Below, piece after piece: positions 53,233 to 64,000 of a stretch of 64,000 bases of DNA. Within the stretch, counting starts at the first letter, position 1. Every line of letters begins with the position of its first letter. A program made the translations under genes and the position numbers. The notes beneath the pieces were generated by a model that saw only the letters and a list, made by a program, of their open reading frames with translations, was not told the origin of the DNA and did no database searches. Source of the stretch: Blakeslea trispora (lineage: Eukaryota > Mucoromycota > Mucoromycetes > Mucorales > Choanephoraceae); assembly GCA_025331445.1 (NCBI GenBank), contig JAIWNE010000152.1:1-64000 (forward strand), written 5' to 3'.

Positions 53233-53833
53233 TGTTACAGGACAAAGGATAGTTTTTGCAGTAACTTGAGAAAGAGAACAAATAGATATAACAGAGCAAT
53301 CAGGCAGCAAGGTTATAAGTAATGAGCACCAGGTTTTAAGTCGTCCGACTAGAGATATAATGTAAAGTAAAGAGAATAGAATAATATAAAAGAAGAGATG
53401 TAATAAATGAATACAATGATCTGTAATAAGTATCAAGGGAACCAATAGCAATATGTGGATTTAGGTAGTGAATATGTCAAACTACAACCAAGCGTAAAGT
53501 AAATAAGAGAAATGTAAGTTGAGTTTATTAATAAGAGAAGATTAAAGAGTTTATATACTATTCTAAAAGAAGTCATGTTGGACTTGCAAACTAATAATTT
53601 AAACAGTCAAGTTAATGAGTCATCATGTATGGATTATTAATACATGTCTAAAAGTTCTATTCATTATGATATGGAAAGTCAGAGAAGGATTTAAATAAAG
53701 TTGTTGTGTAATAAGAGATAAAGAGGAGCTGTCAAATAAGTAAAATACCAATTAGGAAATACAGAGTTGGATTCAAAGCAGCGAAAAGAAGTCAGAAAAT
53801 AATTGAGTACTAGGAAAATTCCTGTGCGTAACA
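53233..53833 (-). repeat. Probable LTR of another retrotransposon (minus strand)
   Basis: 601 bp with TGTTAC..GTAACA ends. On the minus strand a purine tract CCCGGAGGAGA (53834-53844) precedes TGTTACGC, as a polypurine tract precedes a 3' LTR. The second LTR and internal genes are not visible, so family (Copia-like by its TGTTA end) is a guess. Confidence 0.45.
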
Positions 53834-53844
53834 TCTCCTCCGGG

Positions 53845-54911
53845 TTGGAAGAAGATCATGACCCATGATCGTCAAAAGGATTCAAGTAAGAGTCAGTCTT
53901 ACACCAATATACTGCACTCTTGAGACCAGCAACAGTGGTTCGCACAAACAGTTGGAAGTAATGAATAAGCATTCTCTTTATAAACAATTTTTTGAGCGAC
54001 AGCATATGTTTAAATCATTTTTTTTTCTTTCAAACAACTCAAAGCTATTCAAGACATTAGCATATATTACAGTTTTTATCAGAGCCTTTTCTAATTGTTA
54101 GTTGACATCTTCAAATAAAAAATAGTTTACCTATTACATGACTACAGTAATTCCTCTCTCTTTTTTTATTTTTTTATTAATCTCTTTTTTTCAGTGGTAT
54201 CGAGCTTCTCTTTTTTTTCGTTATTCAGCATGAACTTTTCGATACCTCTTCTTCATTTAGTGAAAATAACAACGACATCACTACTCTTTCTTCGACATGT
54301 ACAAAATAACTAGCATCACTCTTCTTTAAGCAGTGTTTTTATTTTATTTTTTTTTTATAAAAAGAGAATAATGAGCTCATGAGCCACTGTTTCGATTAAC
54401 TATTCGCAAAATCCCTTTCCTAATAGAACAGTTATTCTTTTGCAGCACTACGAACTACTCACTGCCTCTTCATGTGCAGCATTGCAACATGCACCAGCAA
54501 CATTAGCATACTGCATAGTTTCTTTACGCTTTAGAAAAAAATAGACTGCTCTAGCCAATCATATTGATGGATTCATTTTGCAGTGAATTGATTTTTAGCA
54601 GAGGAAAATTTGGCAGAGGTAAAAACCGGTCTTTTAAACTCTTTGAAATTAATTTATTATTTTTTTTTACAAGTTAAAGAATACTAGAAATTAAACAGCT
54701 ATAAAACAATGAATACTTGCTATAAAGGTCTCAATTTTTTTGCAAAAATGTATTTTAGATAGTTAAAGATATACTCATACCAAGTCTCAGCTCATTTTGA
54801 CCATTTTTCATCGAGTTATAAATTTGCTGCAAAATAACCCTTTATAACAACCCCTATAACTCATGTTTTCGGCCATGAGTTACGGGCCGAAAAACCCAAT
54901 TTTCTGTAGTG
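53845..54911. other. No gene; ends in another CACTA-type right terminus
   Basis: AT-rich with CTCTTTTTTTCAGT-like blocks resembling the right half of the CACTA cores. CGGCC..GGCCG and ACTCATG..CATGAGT inverted words lie at 54860-54895, then TTCTGTAGTG ends at 54911, the complement of CACTACAGAA. It therefore looks like the right end of a further CACTA relative; its left end was not found. Confidence 0.4.
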
Positions 54912-56057
54912 CTGCACTACACATAAAGGGTCGTCGTGCGCACGCCAATTTCTGCGGTTAACTTGCCTGTTACGCACGTTCCAGGCAAGTTATCCGCACG
55001 GCGCACGCCGTCATGTGTTTTCGCATTGGGACGACACAGCGGAACACTGTCATGTGTCAACGCATTGGAAGGCAGGGCAGAGCAACGTCTTGTGTTTTCA
55101 CATGAGAGTTTGAGTGAACCTCTTTGTCTTTCGCTTCCATCAAAACGACCTGATTGGATTGTTTGTTCATGACGTCTCCATTCAATTGGCTTCTTTGACG
55201 AAATATACAATCATTAATTCGTTTTAATTGGCTTCATACTCGGTAACTTTATTAAATGTGTGCTTTTAATTGGACAAAATGGACTTCTTTACGTCAATAC
55301 ACTTCTTTCTGGTTGGGTCAAATAGGTCAAATATAGAGGATTATAGGTCTAAAAATAGTGCTTTTTATTATAAAAAATGGTATATATTGGCTAATAATAA
55401 TAGCTTATACAGGGGGAAAATATCAGGGGTTCTATAGGAATCCAGGTAGAATGACCAGGCAGAAATCCAGCCAAAATGGTAGGCAAAATGATGGGCAAAA
55501 TACGGCCAAAAAGCAGGCAAAAGAGCAAAATCAGTTATCACGAAATGTTAAAAAAACCTTAGCAAAATGACTATTAAAATGCGAAAACAGTTAGTTATAA
55601 AGCAAGCAGAAAATAATGTCATTTACTTACTTTAAAAGTCTCAAACAGCCATCCGGAAAGTAAAGGGCGATGCGCTAAAGCGATAGAAGCTCAACAACAG
55701 AAAAGAAACTATAAAAACTGAATAAGTTAAACCGAAATAGGATAATTTAATTATTTACTTACATGCTAAAGCATCATAGCATCTCAGGTTATAGCCAGAT
55801 ATAACTACGAGTGCCTAAGGAAGCTAAATAGAACAGTTAGAGAGGTCTTGAATCATATTCTATGACTTTACTTACTTTTATACCAAGTTTCTCGAGAAAA
55901 GACAAAACTACGTGACTAATCCTAAGAAAAAAAAGGATGGTAAGTAAACAGCAATATACTTGTTTGTCAAATTGTACCTTAAACTATGTATCAGTCTTCA
56001 TAAGCTCTAAAGATAACATGCCTACATGGAGAATAGTATTCAATAAACTGTTGCTTA

Positions 56058-57011
56058 GAGGGTTAAACAATAACAATAAACTAATTATGGCTAAATGATT
56101 TCTAGTTGAACAGCAGTTTTTGTGTATCACTATAAGAACAGATATTTATATTGTTAACATGATATTTTATGTTTTATATATAATCTTGAAATAAATGTAA
56201 AAATATTTTAATAATTCATGAATATGTATTTTGTAAAAACTATAAATATTAAATAACAATAAAAATATTAACAAGTAAACATGATATAATATGATAAACA
56301 ATTTTCTATTGCCAGTTCTGTCTTAGTAATATTTTAATTTACTTTCAAATTCATAGGGCATGTGTTCAATGTATCTGTTTTCCTATTATGTCTATATATT
56401 GAATTTGTATAATATGCTTTATTATATATCTTTGAAAAGATTATTTTTGTTTAATATTAGATAACGTTAAATAATTACTATATTTCTATTGAGGTTTTCT
56501 GTTTCAAATTTATCAATATATCTTAATGTTATTTGTAAAAATTATTAACACGGTTTATATTAATTGCAAAGTGTTCAGGTCTAGTGTTTTAATATATCAA
56601 TTATTAGATTCCATATCTTTCTACTGTTTTCTTATATACTATTTAATCTAAATCTGCAAAAACCAAAATTATGTTGTCAAATTGAAATATTTCGAACACC
56701 TATATTTCCCGATATAGTTAAGGTGTATTTACATTTATACATATATTGCATAATATCATCTTTTTATTGTTTATCATATTATATCATGTTTACTTGTTAA
56801 TATTTTTATTGTTATTTAATATTTATAGTTTTTACAAAATACATATTCATGAATTATTAAAATATTTTTTACATTTATTTCAAGATTATATATAAAACAT
56901 AAAATATCATGTTAACAATATAAATATCTGTTCTTATAGTGATACACAAAAACTGCTGTTCAACTAGAAATCATTTAGCCATAATTAGTTTATTGTTATT
57001 GTTTAACCCTC
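56058..57011. mobile_element. Foldback element 1 inside CACTA-C
   Basis: Arms of ~245 bp (56058-56302; 56766-57011) are near-perfect inverted copies starting GAGGGTTAAACAATAAC, with ~460 bp of AT-rich spacer. No gene. The A and B copies of the core lack it. A target duplication could not be fixed. Confidence 0.8.
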
Positions 57012-57079
57012 TTTATTAAAATGAGAAAAAACATTGTTATTTTATTCCTAGAATACATCATATTCCGTATAGCTGATAG

Positions 57080-57941
57080 AAGCAGACTAAACAATATGTA
57101 TAAATAAATGTGAAAACAAATAATTGTATTTAAACAGTTGATATAAATAATACATAACAAAAAAGGGCGTACTAGTCTTACATTTTTATTTCTTTATATA
57201 TATATATCTTAAAAACATTTAATAAATTAAATTTAAAAAAATGTAATAATAAAGTTCTGCAGGGCTCCTAAGTCTTTTGTTGGAAAAGTCTTGCTTACCT
57301 GCACGCCAATGTACGTTGAAATTTTTATACTTACGACATAAGATTGTTCATTTGTTGAAAACACAAAATATTTTATCCGATTGTTGAAAATTGAGGACTG
57401 CAGCAAGTGGTATCCATGGATACTTAATAGTATATTGTTAATTCATTTTTATATAATTAAGTAGAAAATAAAAAATATAATTTAATAATCAGGATGATAC
57501 AACAGAAGGTTGTCCTTTTTCAACACAAAAAGGTATTAAATTATATTTTTTATTTTCTACTTAATTATATAAAAATGAATTAACAATATACTATTAAGTA
57601 TCCATGGATACCACTTGCTGCAGTCCTCAATTTTCAACAATCGGATAAAATATTTTGTGTTTTCAACAAATGAACAATCTTATGTCGTAAGTATAAAAAT
57701 TTCAACGTACATTGGCGTGCAGGTAAGCAAGACTTTTCCAACAAAAGACTTAGGAGCCCTGCAGAACTTTATTATTACATTTTTTTAAATTTAATTTATT
57801 AAATGTTTTTAAGATATAGATATATAAAGAAATAAAAATGTAAGACTAGTACGCCCTTTTTTATTATGTATTATTTATATCAACTGTTTAAATACGATTA
57901 TTTGTTTTCACATTTATTTATACATATTGTTTAGTCTGCTT
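57080..57941. mobile_element. Foldback element 2 inside CACTA-C
   Basis: Arms of ~400 bp (57080-57483 and 57541-57941), almost perfect, from AAGCAGACTAAACAATATG to its complement, enclosing ~57 bp (includes ACAACAGAAGGTTGT). It would extrude as a very large hairpin. A few base differences between arms (e.g. AATTGTA versus AATCGTA). Non-coding. Confidence 0.85.
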
Positions 57942-59697
57942 AGGTATGGGAAAGTACTTACATGTTTTATTTCAAAATATAAAAAAAGCAAAAGAAATGG
58001 AAGAGAAAAGAATAAAAAAAATAGGAAAAAGTATGTCTAAATAAAATGACATATTGACAAATTTCTATTTTCGTGATAAAAAATGAATCGAAAACAAAAA
58101 AAGATCTGTAAAAATACGATCCGTAGAAAATTAGATGAACAGAGACTGAAGATAGATGATTTTTCTCTCTCATCAGTAACACAAAGAATATCTGTTAACA
58201 TTGTACTTTACATGAGATCTTGCTAATCAGCTTAATAGTGTAAATATCCATAAGCCATATAATTCAACTTAACAGATAGTCAAGATGGTTTAATTAGATT
58301 GCCACAGCAAGCCATTTAAAATAGATAATGTTAGCATTAAATGAGGGCTTTTTTTTAAAAAAATAGTAGTTTTTCTGAGGTATTTTTTTTCCCAGACAGT
58401 TTTTTTCTCTTTCCTTCTATTTCTTTTTTTTTTATTAATAAATGAACTTTTACTCACTACTTGTATATTTTTAACCAAGTTGATGAGCCTCAACAAACTC
58501 CCGTCATCACAACAAAGCAACGCAATGCAAGTGCGCAATCAACAATCTTACAAGAGTTTAGAAGTTTAGAGCAAAAAACACGTAAACAAAACTAGAATGA
58601 CTTTGACTGTGTTTACAAAAAAAAAAGAGCTATCGCTAGCAAACGTGTAAGATCCTCTCATTTCAGCATCACTGTTTTTCTACACCCAAGTTTTAGTTAT
58701 TGTCAGTACACAATTATTGAAATCTACTGTTGAACGCTTTATTACTAACCAGGTAAAAGGTAAGTAATACTTTTGGTTTGGATTGTAAACGGCTCTTTAT
58801 TGGAACGGACTGCATCACGAACAGTGACCTTGAATATTTGGTTGAAGAATTGTATTGAAGCTATAAAAAAACAACATCTATCTTGTCAATTTATTACTTT
58901 ACTTGTATTTACGGTTATGTTATTCTGGGATGATATGTATTGAAACGAGTATAAGGGAATCGAATACGATAAAAAGGGCTGTTAGCATAGAATAGTGTGT
59001 GATAATGACTTTGGCTTTACCTTATCTATCAAATATAAAAGGGATTAGCGTCTTTGTGTTGTATTTCAAAAACAAACCTTTGATACGAGTAACTTTGACA
59101 AGATCTAGTATAAGGATTAAATTATGTTTGTATGTTGCTTACGTCTTTATTTTGACAGCTTTTGACTTTTCGAACTACCCATCTTTTAGCAATCGTTTAA
59201 GTGATTTTTAAGAGTCTCTTTTTTTCAGTGCTTTAAGTTTTTTATTTCCCATTTTTAAATAATTTTCCCAATTATTGTGTGAGTCTCATTCTCAATTTTT
59301 AAATTTCTAGTTTCCGAAAGTATTTTCCAATTATTTAAGCAGTGATTTTTCAGGTCTTTATATTTTTTGAAGAAAAAATGACAAAACATTTCAAACTCCT
59401 CAGCATTAAGAAAATCAAGTTGCTTCAAAATCTTGGGCAGAGAAAAAATCACTGCCAAAAAGTTTAAAGAGCGAAATTTCTTTAAGCAGTGAAATAATAT
59501 AAGAAATGTACATGGTAATAACTTTATAAAAATACATCCAATTTTAAATCTGTAAAAAGTTTTGGAAGGTTAGAAGATACATCTACATTTCTATCAAAAA
59601 AATTAGCAACTTCTATAGTCAAAATCAAAAGTTGAAAAAATAAGCCCATGTTAGCCGCACGTATCCGACGCACGTCGGACACGGGTTAGGTGTAGTG

Positions 59698-59743
59698 CTG
59701 AGAGTTGAATTTATACTGGCCTTATGCACATACGGAACTGACA
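59698..59743 (+). repeat. LTR-b end fragment (copy 4)
   Basis: CTGAGAGTTGAATTTATACT to GGAACTGACA matches the last ~46 bp of LTR-b (complement of 61496-61541). The rest of the LTR is not present left of CACTA-C. AAAG follows at 59744-59747. Confidence 0.75.
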
Positions 59744-59747
59744 AAAG

Positions 59748-60707
59748 TGTCAAGGTATAATGATGAATGTCTGAGCAATTTGAAGAAGGTTTATTTCTTG
59801 AGTTTCCAATTGAGCACAGATCAGAGACGAACAACAACAATAGAATGCAAATAGATGAGAGTGAACAACAGGAGTTTCGATAATCAAAGATAAAGAGCAA
59901 ATAGGAGGATAGTAGGGAAGCAAATGCGTGCAACAAATCAAAAATAACAATAAAATAGACAACAAGTACAAAGAAAGATCAAAATCACAACGACTAACCA
60001 AGTCTTTTCCAAAAAGAACAAATTTATCCTGAGACCAGATTAGAGCCAAAAGTTTTTCTTGTATTTTCTTCGTTGTGTTTTCCTTTAGATCACTTATTTC
60101 TTGAATCAATTCTTCAAAACCAAGAATGTCCGATTCAATCCTGAGATAAGCTTCTTGTACACAGCAAAATAAACGTCAGAGTTTTTCCTTTGGGTCTTGA
60201 ATTTAGACTGAAAATGTGTTCTTAAAAAGAAAGATTCTCGTAAAGATAAAACTAAAACTAAAGGTAAAGATAATGATAAAGATGATAATTTATTCTTCGA
60301 AATAGCAATGATATTTATATACTTCTTTTTTACTGAATTTTTTTGTTATGGATACGATGAGGGATAAATAATAGAGATAAAAATAAATATTTGTAATTCA
60401 CGATGGACCTCATGAGAGACAAACAGTAGTAAATAAAAAATATTTGTGGCAACAAATACGATAGGAGGTGTTTGATAACAGTTGAGACGAAAGATACAGA
60501 AATGGAAACTGGATGTTTTGGGAACACAGTGGATAATGAGGGCAGACTGACTTCTTTTCTCAATACTGTTCTGCTTCACCGGAAGTTGACTTGTCCTTGA
60601 TACGACAACTTCGTTGTCAAACCAGCTTCCTTTATTCAAGGCATTCAAGATACTATATCCCCCGAGTCTCCAAGACAACAATTCGTCCTTCATATCACCT
60701 CTTGTCA
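59748..60707. repeat. LTR-like unit d, copy 1 (AAAG duplication)
   Basis: 960 bp, TGTCAAGGTATAATGATG to CTCTTGTCA, flanked by AAAG at 59744-59747 and 60708-60711. No recognised gene; minus-strand frames of 103 and 119 codons are Ser/Leu/Cys-rich and not shared with copy 2. Confidence 0.78.
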
Positions 60708-60711
60708 AAAG

Positions 60712-61491
60712 TGTGAAGTCTAATGTAGGCCTCTGAGGGTATTTATCGGTTTGATAAAATTGGGCGGAATTGAGTAAGTAAAGGAATTGACTAGAGGAAT
60801 TAACAGTACCAATACATGAGAAAAAGAAAAGTACAATGTTAATAACCTTTGTCAACCCTTCTCTTCCTAACAGCTTCATACCTAGTAACTGATAACTGAA
60901 TTGTAGACGTATAACAATTTTAACACACTTGTTACAATCAATCCAAACTACTACTCCAAAATTAAAAATAAGAAAAGCGACCTTGATTTTTATTACAACA
61001 AATATCTAGTTTTTATACTGAAATCGAAGAATGTAATTTCTGCAAGTTATCAAGAGTGAAGTAGGAATAATTAATAAAGAATGAAAATAATAAAGTGAGA
61101 ATATAAAATAAATAAAATAAAGCAAAAGGATAATAGAGAGAATAATATCTAAAAAGTTGGAATAAAATGCATAGCGATGAATACAGGAAATAGAAGATAT
61201 GCGCATAGATGTTTGTAAACTGAAGGTAAAGTAGGCTGCAGGTCAAAGTCAACAATATTCTAAATTTGGATCGAGTAGGATGTCAACAGAGAGAAACAGA
61301 AATCGTAGGCGGAGAACAAAATGAGGCAAAGGAAAATACTTTAGGCGGTAAGAAGGGTCTTAAGGGACTTTGAGGGTTCTCTTAGTCAGGAAAAGTGACG
61401 TAGACAGTAAGTTCGGCTTGCACAGACACCGGAATTTTGTCGGACAGCGGTTAAACTTTTTGAGCCGACAACAATCCTATACTATATTTCA
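60712..61491 (-). repeat. LTR-like unit X, copy 3 (AAAG duplication)
   Basis: 780 bp, TGTGAAGTC to ATATTTCA, flanked by AAAG (60708-60711, 61492-61495). Diverged from X1 and X2 but keeps LLGREGLTKV, NSAQFYQTDKYPQ and LTVYVTF on the minus strand, so amino-acid similarity has outlasted nucleotide similarity. Confidence 0.75.
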
Positions 61492-61495
61492 AAAG

Positions 61496-61914
61496 TGTCA
61501 GTTCAGTTTATGGGGTTAAGCGTATAGATTCAACTCTCAGTGGTTAATCTCAGACAATAATATTATAAGAATTTAATAGTAGTAAGAAGATGCCGTTTAT
61601 TTAATTCATACATTTGGAATATTTATACTAAAGACTAATTGGAGTGTTCTATACTAAATATATATATATGATATAATATGTGGTTGTTATCGAACTAAAG
61701 AAGTGCATATCTATAGAGCATAACCAATTTAGGTATGATTCTTTCTTCTCTTGCTTGACGTAATAGGCTTGAATTTCCTTTTCCGTTTTGCTTCTTTCCT
61801 TAATCGTAATTCTACTTCTACTGGCACTTCTGACATGTCTACTTCTTGCTGCTTATGTTCTCGCTCTTCTGCTGTATGGTTCTTATCTGTACTATCAACT
61901 TTCACGGGCCTGAC
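61496..61914 (-). repeat. LTR-b, copy 1 (AAAG duplication)
   Basis: 419 bp, TGTCA..TGACA, flanked by AAAG (61492-61495, 61915-61918). On the minus strand it opens with a pol-tail frame: MSEVPVEVELRLRKE, then AKRKRKFKPITSSKRRK, stop at ~61729. Homologous to the 5' LTR of Gypsy-4. Confidence 0.85.
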
Positions 61915-61918
61915 AAAA

Positions 61919-62381
61919 GTGTCGCTGACGTTGATGTTGTTAAGCCAAAGCAGCCGATCGAGGTTGAGTACAACCTTCCCCAAAGGTATAACCCAAATAA
62001 GCGAAGATTTAAACCTCAGATATTGCATAAGAAAAGAAAGAAGATCAGACCAAACTTGATACGCATAAGGAAGTTGCCTTTTGAGAAGTTCGGAGTACAG
62101 TTGCACTCGTCTAAACATAAGGATCAATCAAATCAAAGTATATAATTAATTGTTACTTTATTTGAAATAGAGTAAATATTTAGTACAGAATAGAAAGCAT
62201 ATAAATACCGTGTCGTTTGATATTTATGAGTTCTTTATCAAAGACTTATAATAACAAACACAGGTAAACTTAAAAGAAAAGAAAAATAAATAAAATGATC
62301 AAAGACTTATAATATCAAACACAGTTGTCTACGTCAAGCTTTTCCAGTAACCTTATTGCCTCAAAAGCTCGACTATACTCA
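61919..62381 (+). repeat. LTR-c, copy 1, cut by CACTA-B
   Basis: Starts TGTCGCTGACG after AAAG and encodes QPIEVEYNLPQ, then YNPNKRRFKPQILHKKRKK, stop TAA at 62143-62145. Direct repeat ATCAAAGACTTATAATA..CACAG is present twice (62238-62263; 62299-62324) with GTAAAC between. The end is lost at CACTA-B. Confidence 0.82.
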
Positions 62382-64000
62382 CACTACACCGAAGAGGTTG
62401 GCAAACGAACCATGATTTTTACGGAACACACGTCTGCTTCGTACGGAACCTACTTGGCACTCCCAATTTATTTGCCGTCGTGGAAACCTGGGTTCGAAAC
62501 ACATCTGTTTCACACGACGGCAAATAAATTTCAATTAATGCATTCGTTACCACGACGGCAAATGAACCACGGTTACTGCCCCATTTCCACGACGGCAAAC
62601 AGATTACGAGAACTGCCTCGTTTCCAACGTGTGTTCCGTATCCATTGGAGCGACCTGATTGGATTACATTGTTGAAATAGTTCTTTCAATTGGCTTCTTT
62701 TCGCAAAAATACGTTCAATATTTCGTTCTGATTGGGTTCATACCGGTATTTTTATTAAAATAGATGATTGCAATTGGATAGAATAGGCTTCTTTACGCAA
62801 ATATACTTCTTTACAATTGGACTGTTTACAGCAAATATAGAGGATTAGAGGCTTAAAAAGTGGCTTTTTATTATAGAAAAACTTTTTTTGATTGAAAATA
62901 GTGGCTTCTTTTAGGGGGAAAATACTAGGGGATTAGGTAAAAAAAAAGTAATAATTCATAATGTAGAGAATATGACCAGAAAAAAACCGATAGAAATGGC
63001 AAATTGCTTCGAGAAAACGATGACAAGAGCGATCAGATACAGACAAGAGCAATTAGAATTGAGACACAAACGCAACAGACAGACCATAAAAGCAGATGGA
63101 GAGAGACAGCAATTTTACATATAAAAGGCAGAAAGCAAACCAAACAAGGAACAACCGGATTGAAACTAAAACAACATCATCATTAGTTAAAAGCAAAATA
63201 ACACAAAAAGAAATGACAAATGTACTTACAGACAATCCATGGTTAGGGCAATAAGAAAGCCAGTTTACCGTGTCAAAGGAGCATACCAGCATTTGAAAGC
63301 CTAAAAAGAAAGCAATAAGTTATACTGAAATCATAGATTCTGATATCTTACTTACTTTAAGAAAGCCATCAACAGGGTCCCTGTAAATAATATCATTATT
63401 AAGCACAACTAGACTCTAAACGAAAGAAGTACGTGAATAAAAAGAATTACAACATAGATGTTTATGAATAATTACCTCAACTTATACAACAAAGAAACAC
63501 ATATCAATTAAAGACAAGGACTAAGTAAAGGAAGTAGACTATTGGTGGCTTGACCGAAGAAAAAAAAAGAAAAAGACTTACCTGTATACTTTAAAAAAAA
63601 GTAACAAAAAAGAGAGAAAAGAGAGAAAAGAGAAAAGAAAGAAAAAAGAAAAAATTTTGACTTATTGACAGCTTCCTATTTGGGTCTTGTCAATAACAAA
63701 AAAAAGAGAGAGAGAAAAATATCACACTGACAGTTTTATTATTGAATCACCGACACAAGAATAAAATATCCTGACTTTACTTAACCGTTAAAAAATCTAT
63801 GAAAAGCGACTAAGAGAGCGCTTCAAGTGCACTATAAGCATTCAGTAATATGTCCCTTTCATATAGCTACAAACAGGCACCCCTTTTCTTTTTTTGTGTC
63901 GAAAAAACGACATTAGACTTGTCGACATGGGCACGTATGAGTACATTTTAAAAAATAAAAAAATAAAGAGAAATAGCTCTATTCAATCTCAGCCGAAATC
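62382..64000. mobile_element. CACTA-type element B, left part (continues past window)
   Basis: CACTACACC at 62382 preceded by TCA. The next 270 bp hold at least four direct or inverted copies of a CACGACGGCAAA word, a subterminal array different from those in A and C. From ~62770 it is strongly similar to CACTA-A (27500-28740) to the window edge. Confidence 0.8.
63053..63415 (-). CDS. Exons of an unidentified intron-rich gene in CACTA-B
   Basis: Minus-strand exons 63356-63415 and 63230-63300 plus one starting at 63165, separated by introns 63301-63355 and 63166-63229 (55 and 64 nt, GTAAGT donors, TTTAG acceptors). Joined translation includes LVVLNNDIIYRDPVDGF and RFQMLVCSFDTVNWLSYCPN. Unlike copy A, these exons have no frame damage. 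The gene extends both ways and its ends are not determined; I do not recognise the family. A stop (TAA) appears before a GTAATT donor in the next upstream exon unless an earlier donor is used. Confidence 0.45.

Larger units (their letters stand above)
54915..59697. mobile_element. CACTA-type element C, 4.78 kb
   Basis: CACTACACATAA at 54915 and its complement TTAGGTGTAGTG ending at 59697, with CTG at 54912-54914 and 59698-59700, a possible 3-bp duplication. Core similarity to A and B around GCAAATATAGAGGATTA-type blocks (55331 on) and to the right half of A (59200-59640). It contains GTAAGTAA donor sites on the minus strand like the intron-rich gene of A and B, but no readable frame. Two large palindromes inflate it. 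It also keeps the site occupied in A by Gypsy-2 and Plavaka. Confidence 0.75.

Noticed and set aside
52714..53451. 245-codon minus-strand frame crossing the tRNA
   Set aside because: Out of frame with the LINE protein and overlaps the tRNA; a shadow frame.
53188..54110. LTR-like unit from TGTCACTTGG (53188) to TTGACA (54110)
   Set aside because: Flanking four bases do not match and the span crosses the better supported TGTTAC..GTAACA unit.
59625..60109. Minus-strand frames of 103 and 119 codons in unit d1
   Set aside because: Not shared with d2 and the first crosses the CACTA-C boundary.

Overview
The window looks like a transposon graveyard from an AT-rich fungal nuclear genome, most likely an early-diverging (Mucoromycota-type) fungus. 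That placement is inferred from the Plavaka/CMC transposase with an N-terminal C2H2 finger, Ty3/Gypsy gag-pol genes, Tc1/mariner copies, 55-65 nt introns with GTAAG donors and AT richness; no ribosomal or conserved host protein gene is present to confirm it. The only host gene I can defend is one tRNA-Asp(GTC) at 53107-53178. Almost everything else is mobile DNA or remnants of it.

Left part (1-15.9 kb): a Plavaka copy cut by the window edge sits in the gag of a broken Ty3/Gypsy element (Gypsy-1), and a Tc1 element with about 210-bp inverted repeats sits in the same gag. Three more decayed Tc1-like copies follow, then an 873-bp repeat (D1) inserted in a Tc1 terminus. Middle-left (15.9-27.1 kb): a CACTA-type end with GGCCC repeats, a 2.7-kb IS630/Tc1-like transposon with TA target duplication, a truncated minus-strand Gypsy-4, and two non-coding TG..CA units (d2, Y3).

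27.1-38.5 kb is one nested block: a CACTA-type element (A) holds a full-length Gypsy-2 with 96-bp LTRs, and a complete Plavaka lies 5 bp further on. The unoccupied version of the same site survives in element C at 59471-59490, so the order of events can be read to the base.

38.5-52.2 kb is the most interesting part: LTR-type units (Y4, LTR-c2, LTR-a2, X1, Y1, full-length Gypsy-3, X2, Y2) stacked end to end, separated only by 4-bp duplications (AGAA, GAAT, TCAG), ending 5 bp before a tRNA-Asp 5' end. This is what repeated Ty3-like insertion at one Pol III start site would leave. A second stack with AAAG at every junction occupies 59.7-62.4 kb and a shorter one with CAAG lies at 24.2-25.2 kb. 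In at least three of these LTR families the pol reading frame runs into the 3' LTR and encodes a basic tail with a shared KR-rich FKP core, a candidate nuclear-import or targeting tail. The same tRNA was also hit by a 5'-truncated LINE that left a 15-bp duplication of the tRNA 5' end and so regenerated an intact gene.

53.2-64 kb: a TG..CA terminal repeat, CACTA-type elements C and B, two large foldback palindromes inside C, and the AAAG stack. Many reading frames are interrupted by stops explained by C:G to T:A changes, which resembles repeat-directed mutation or 5-methylcytosine decay.
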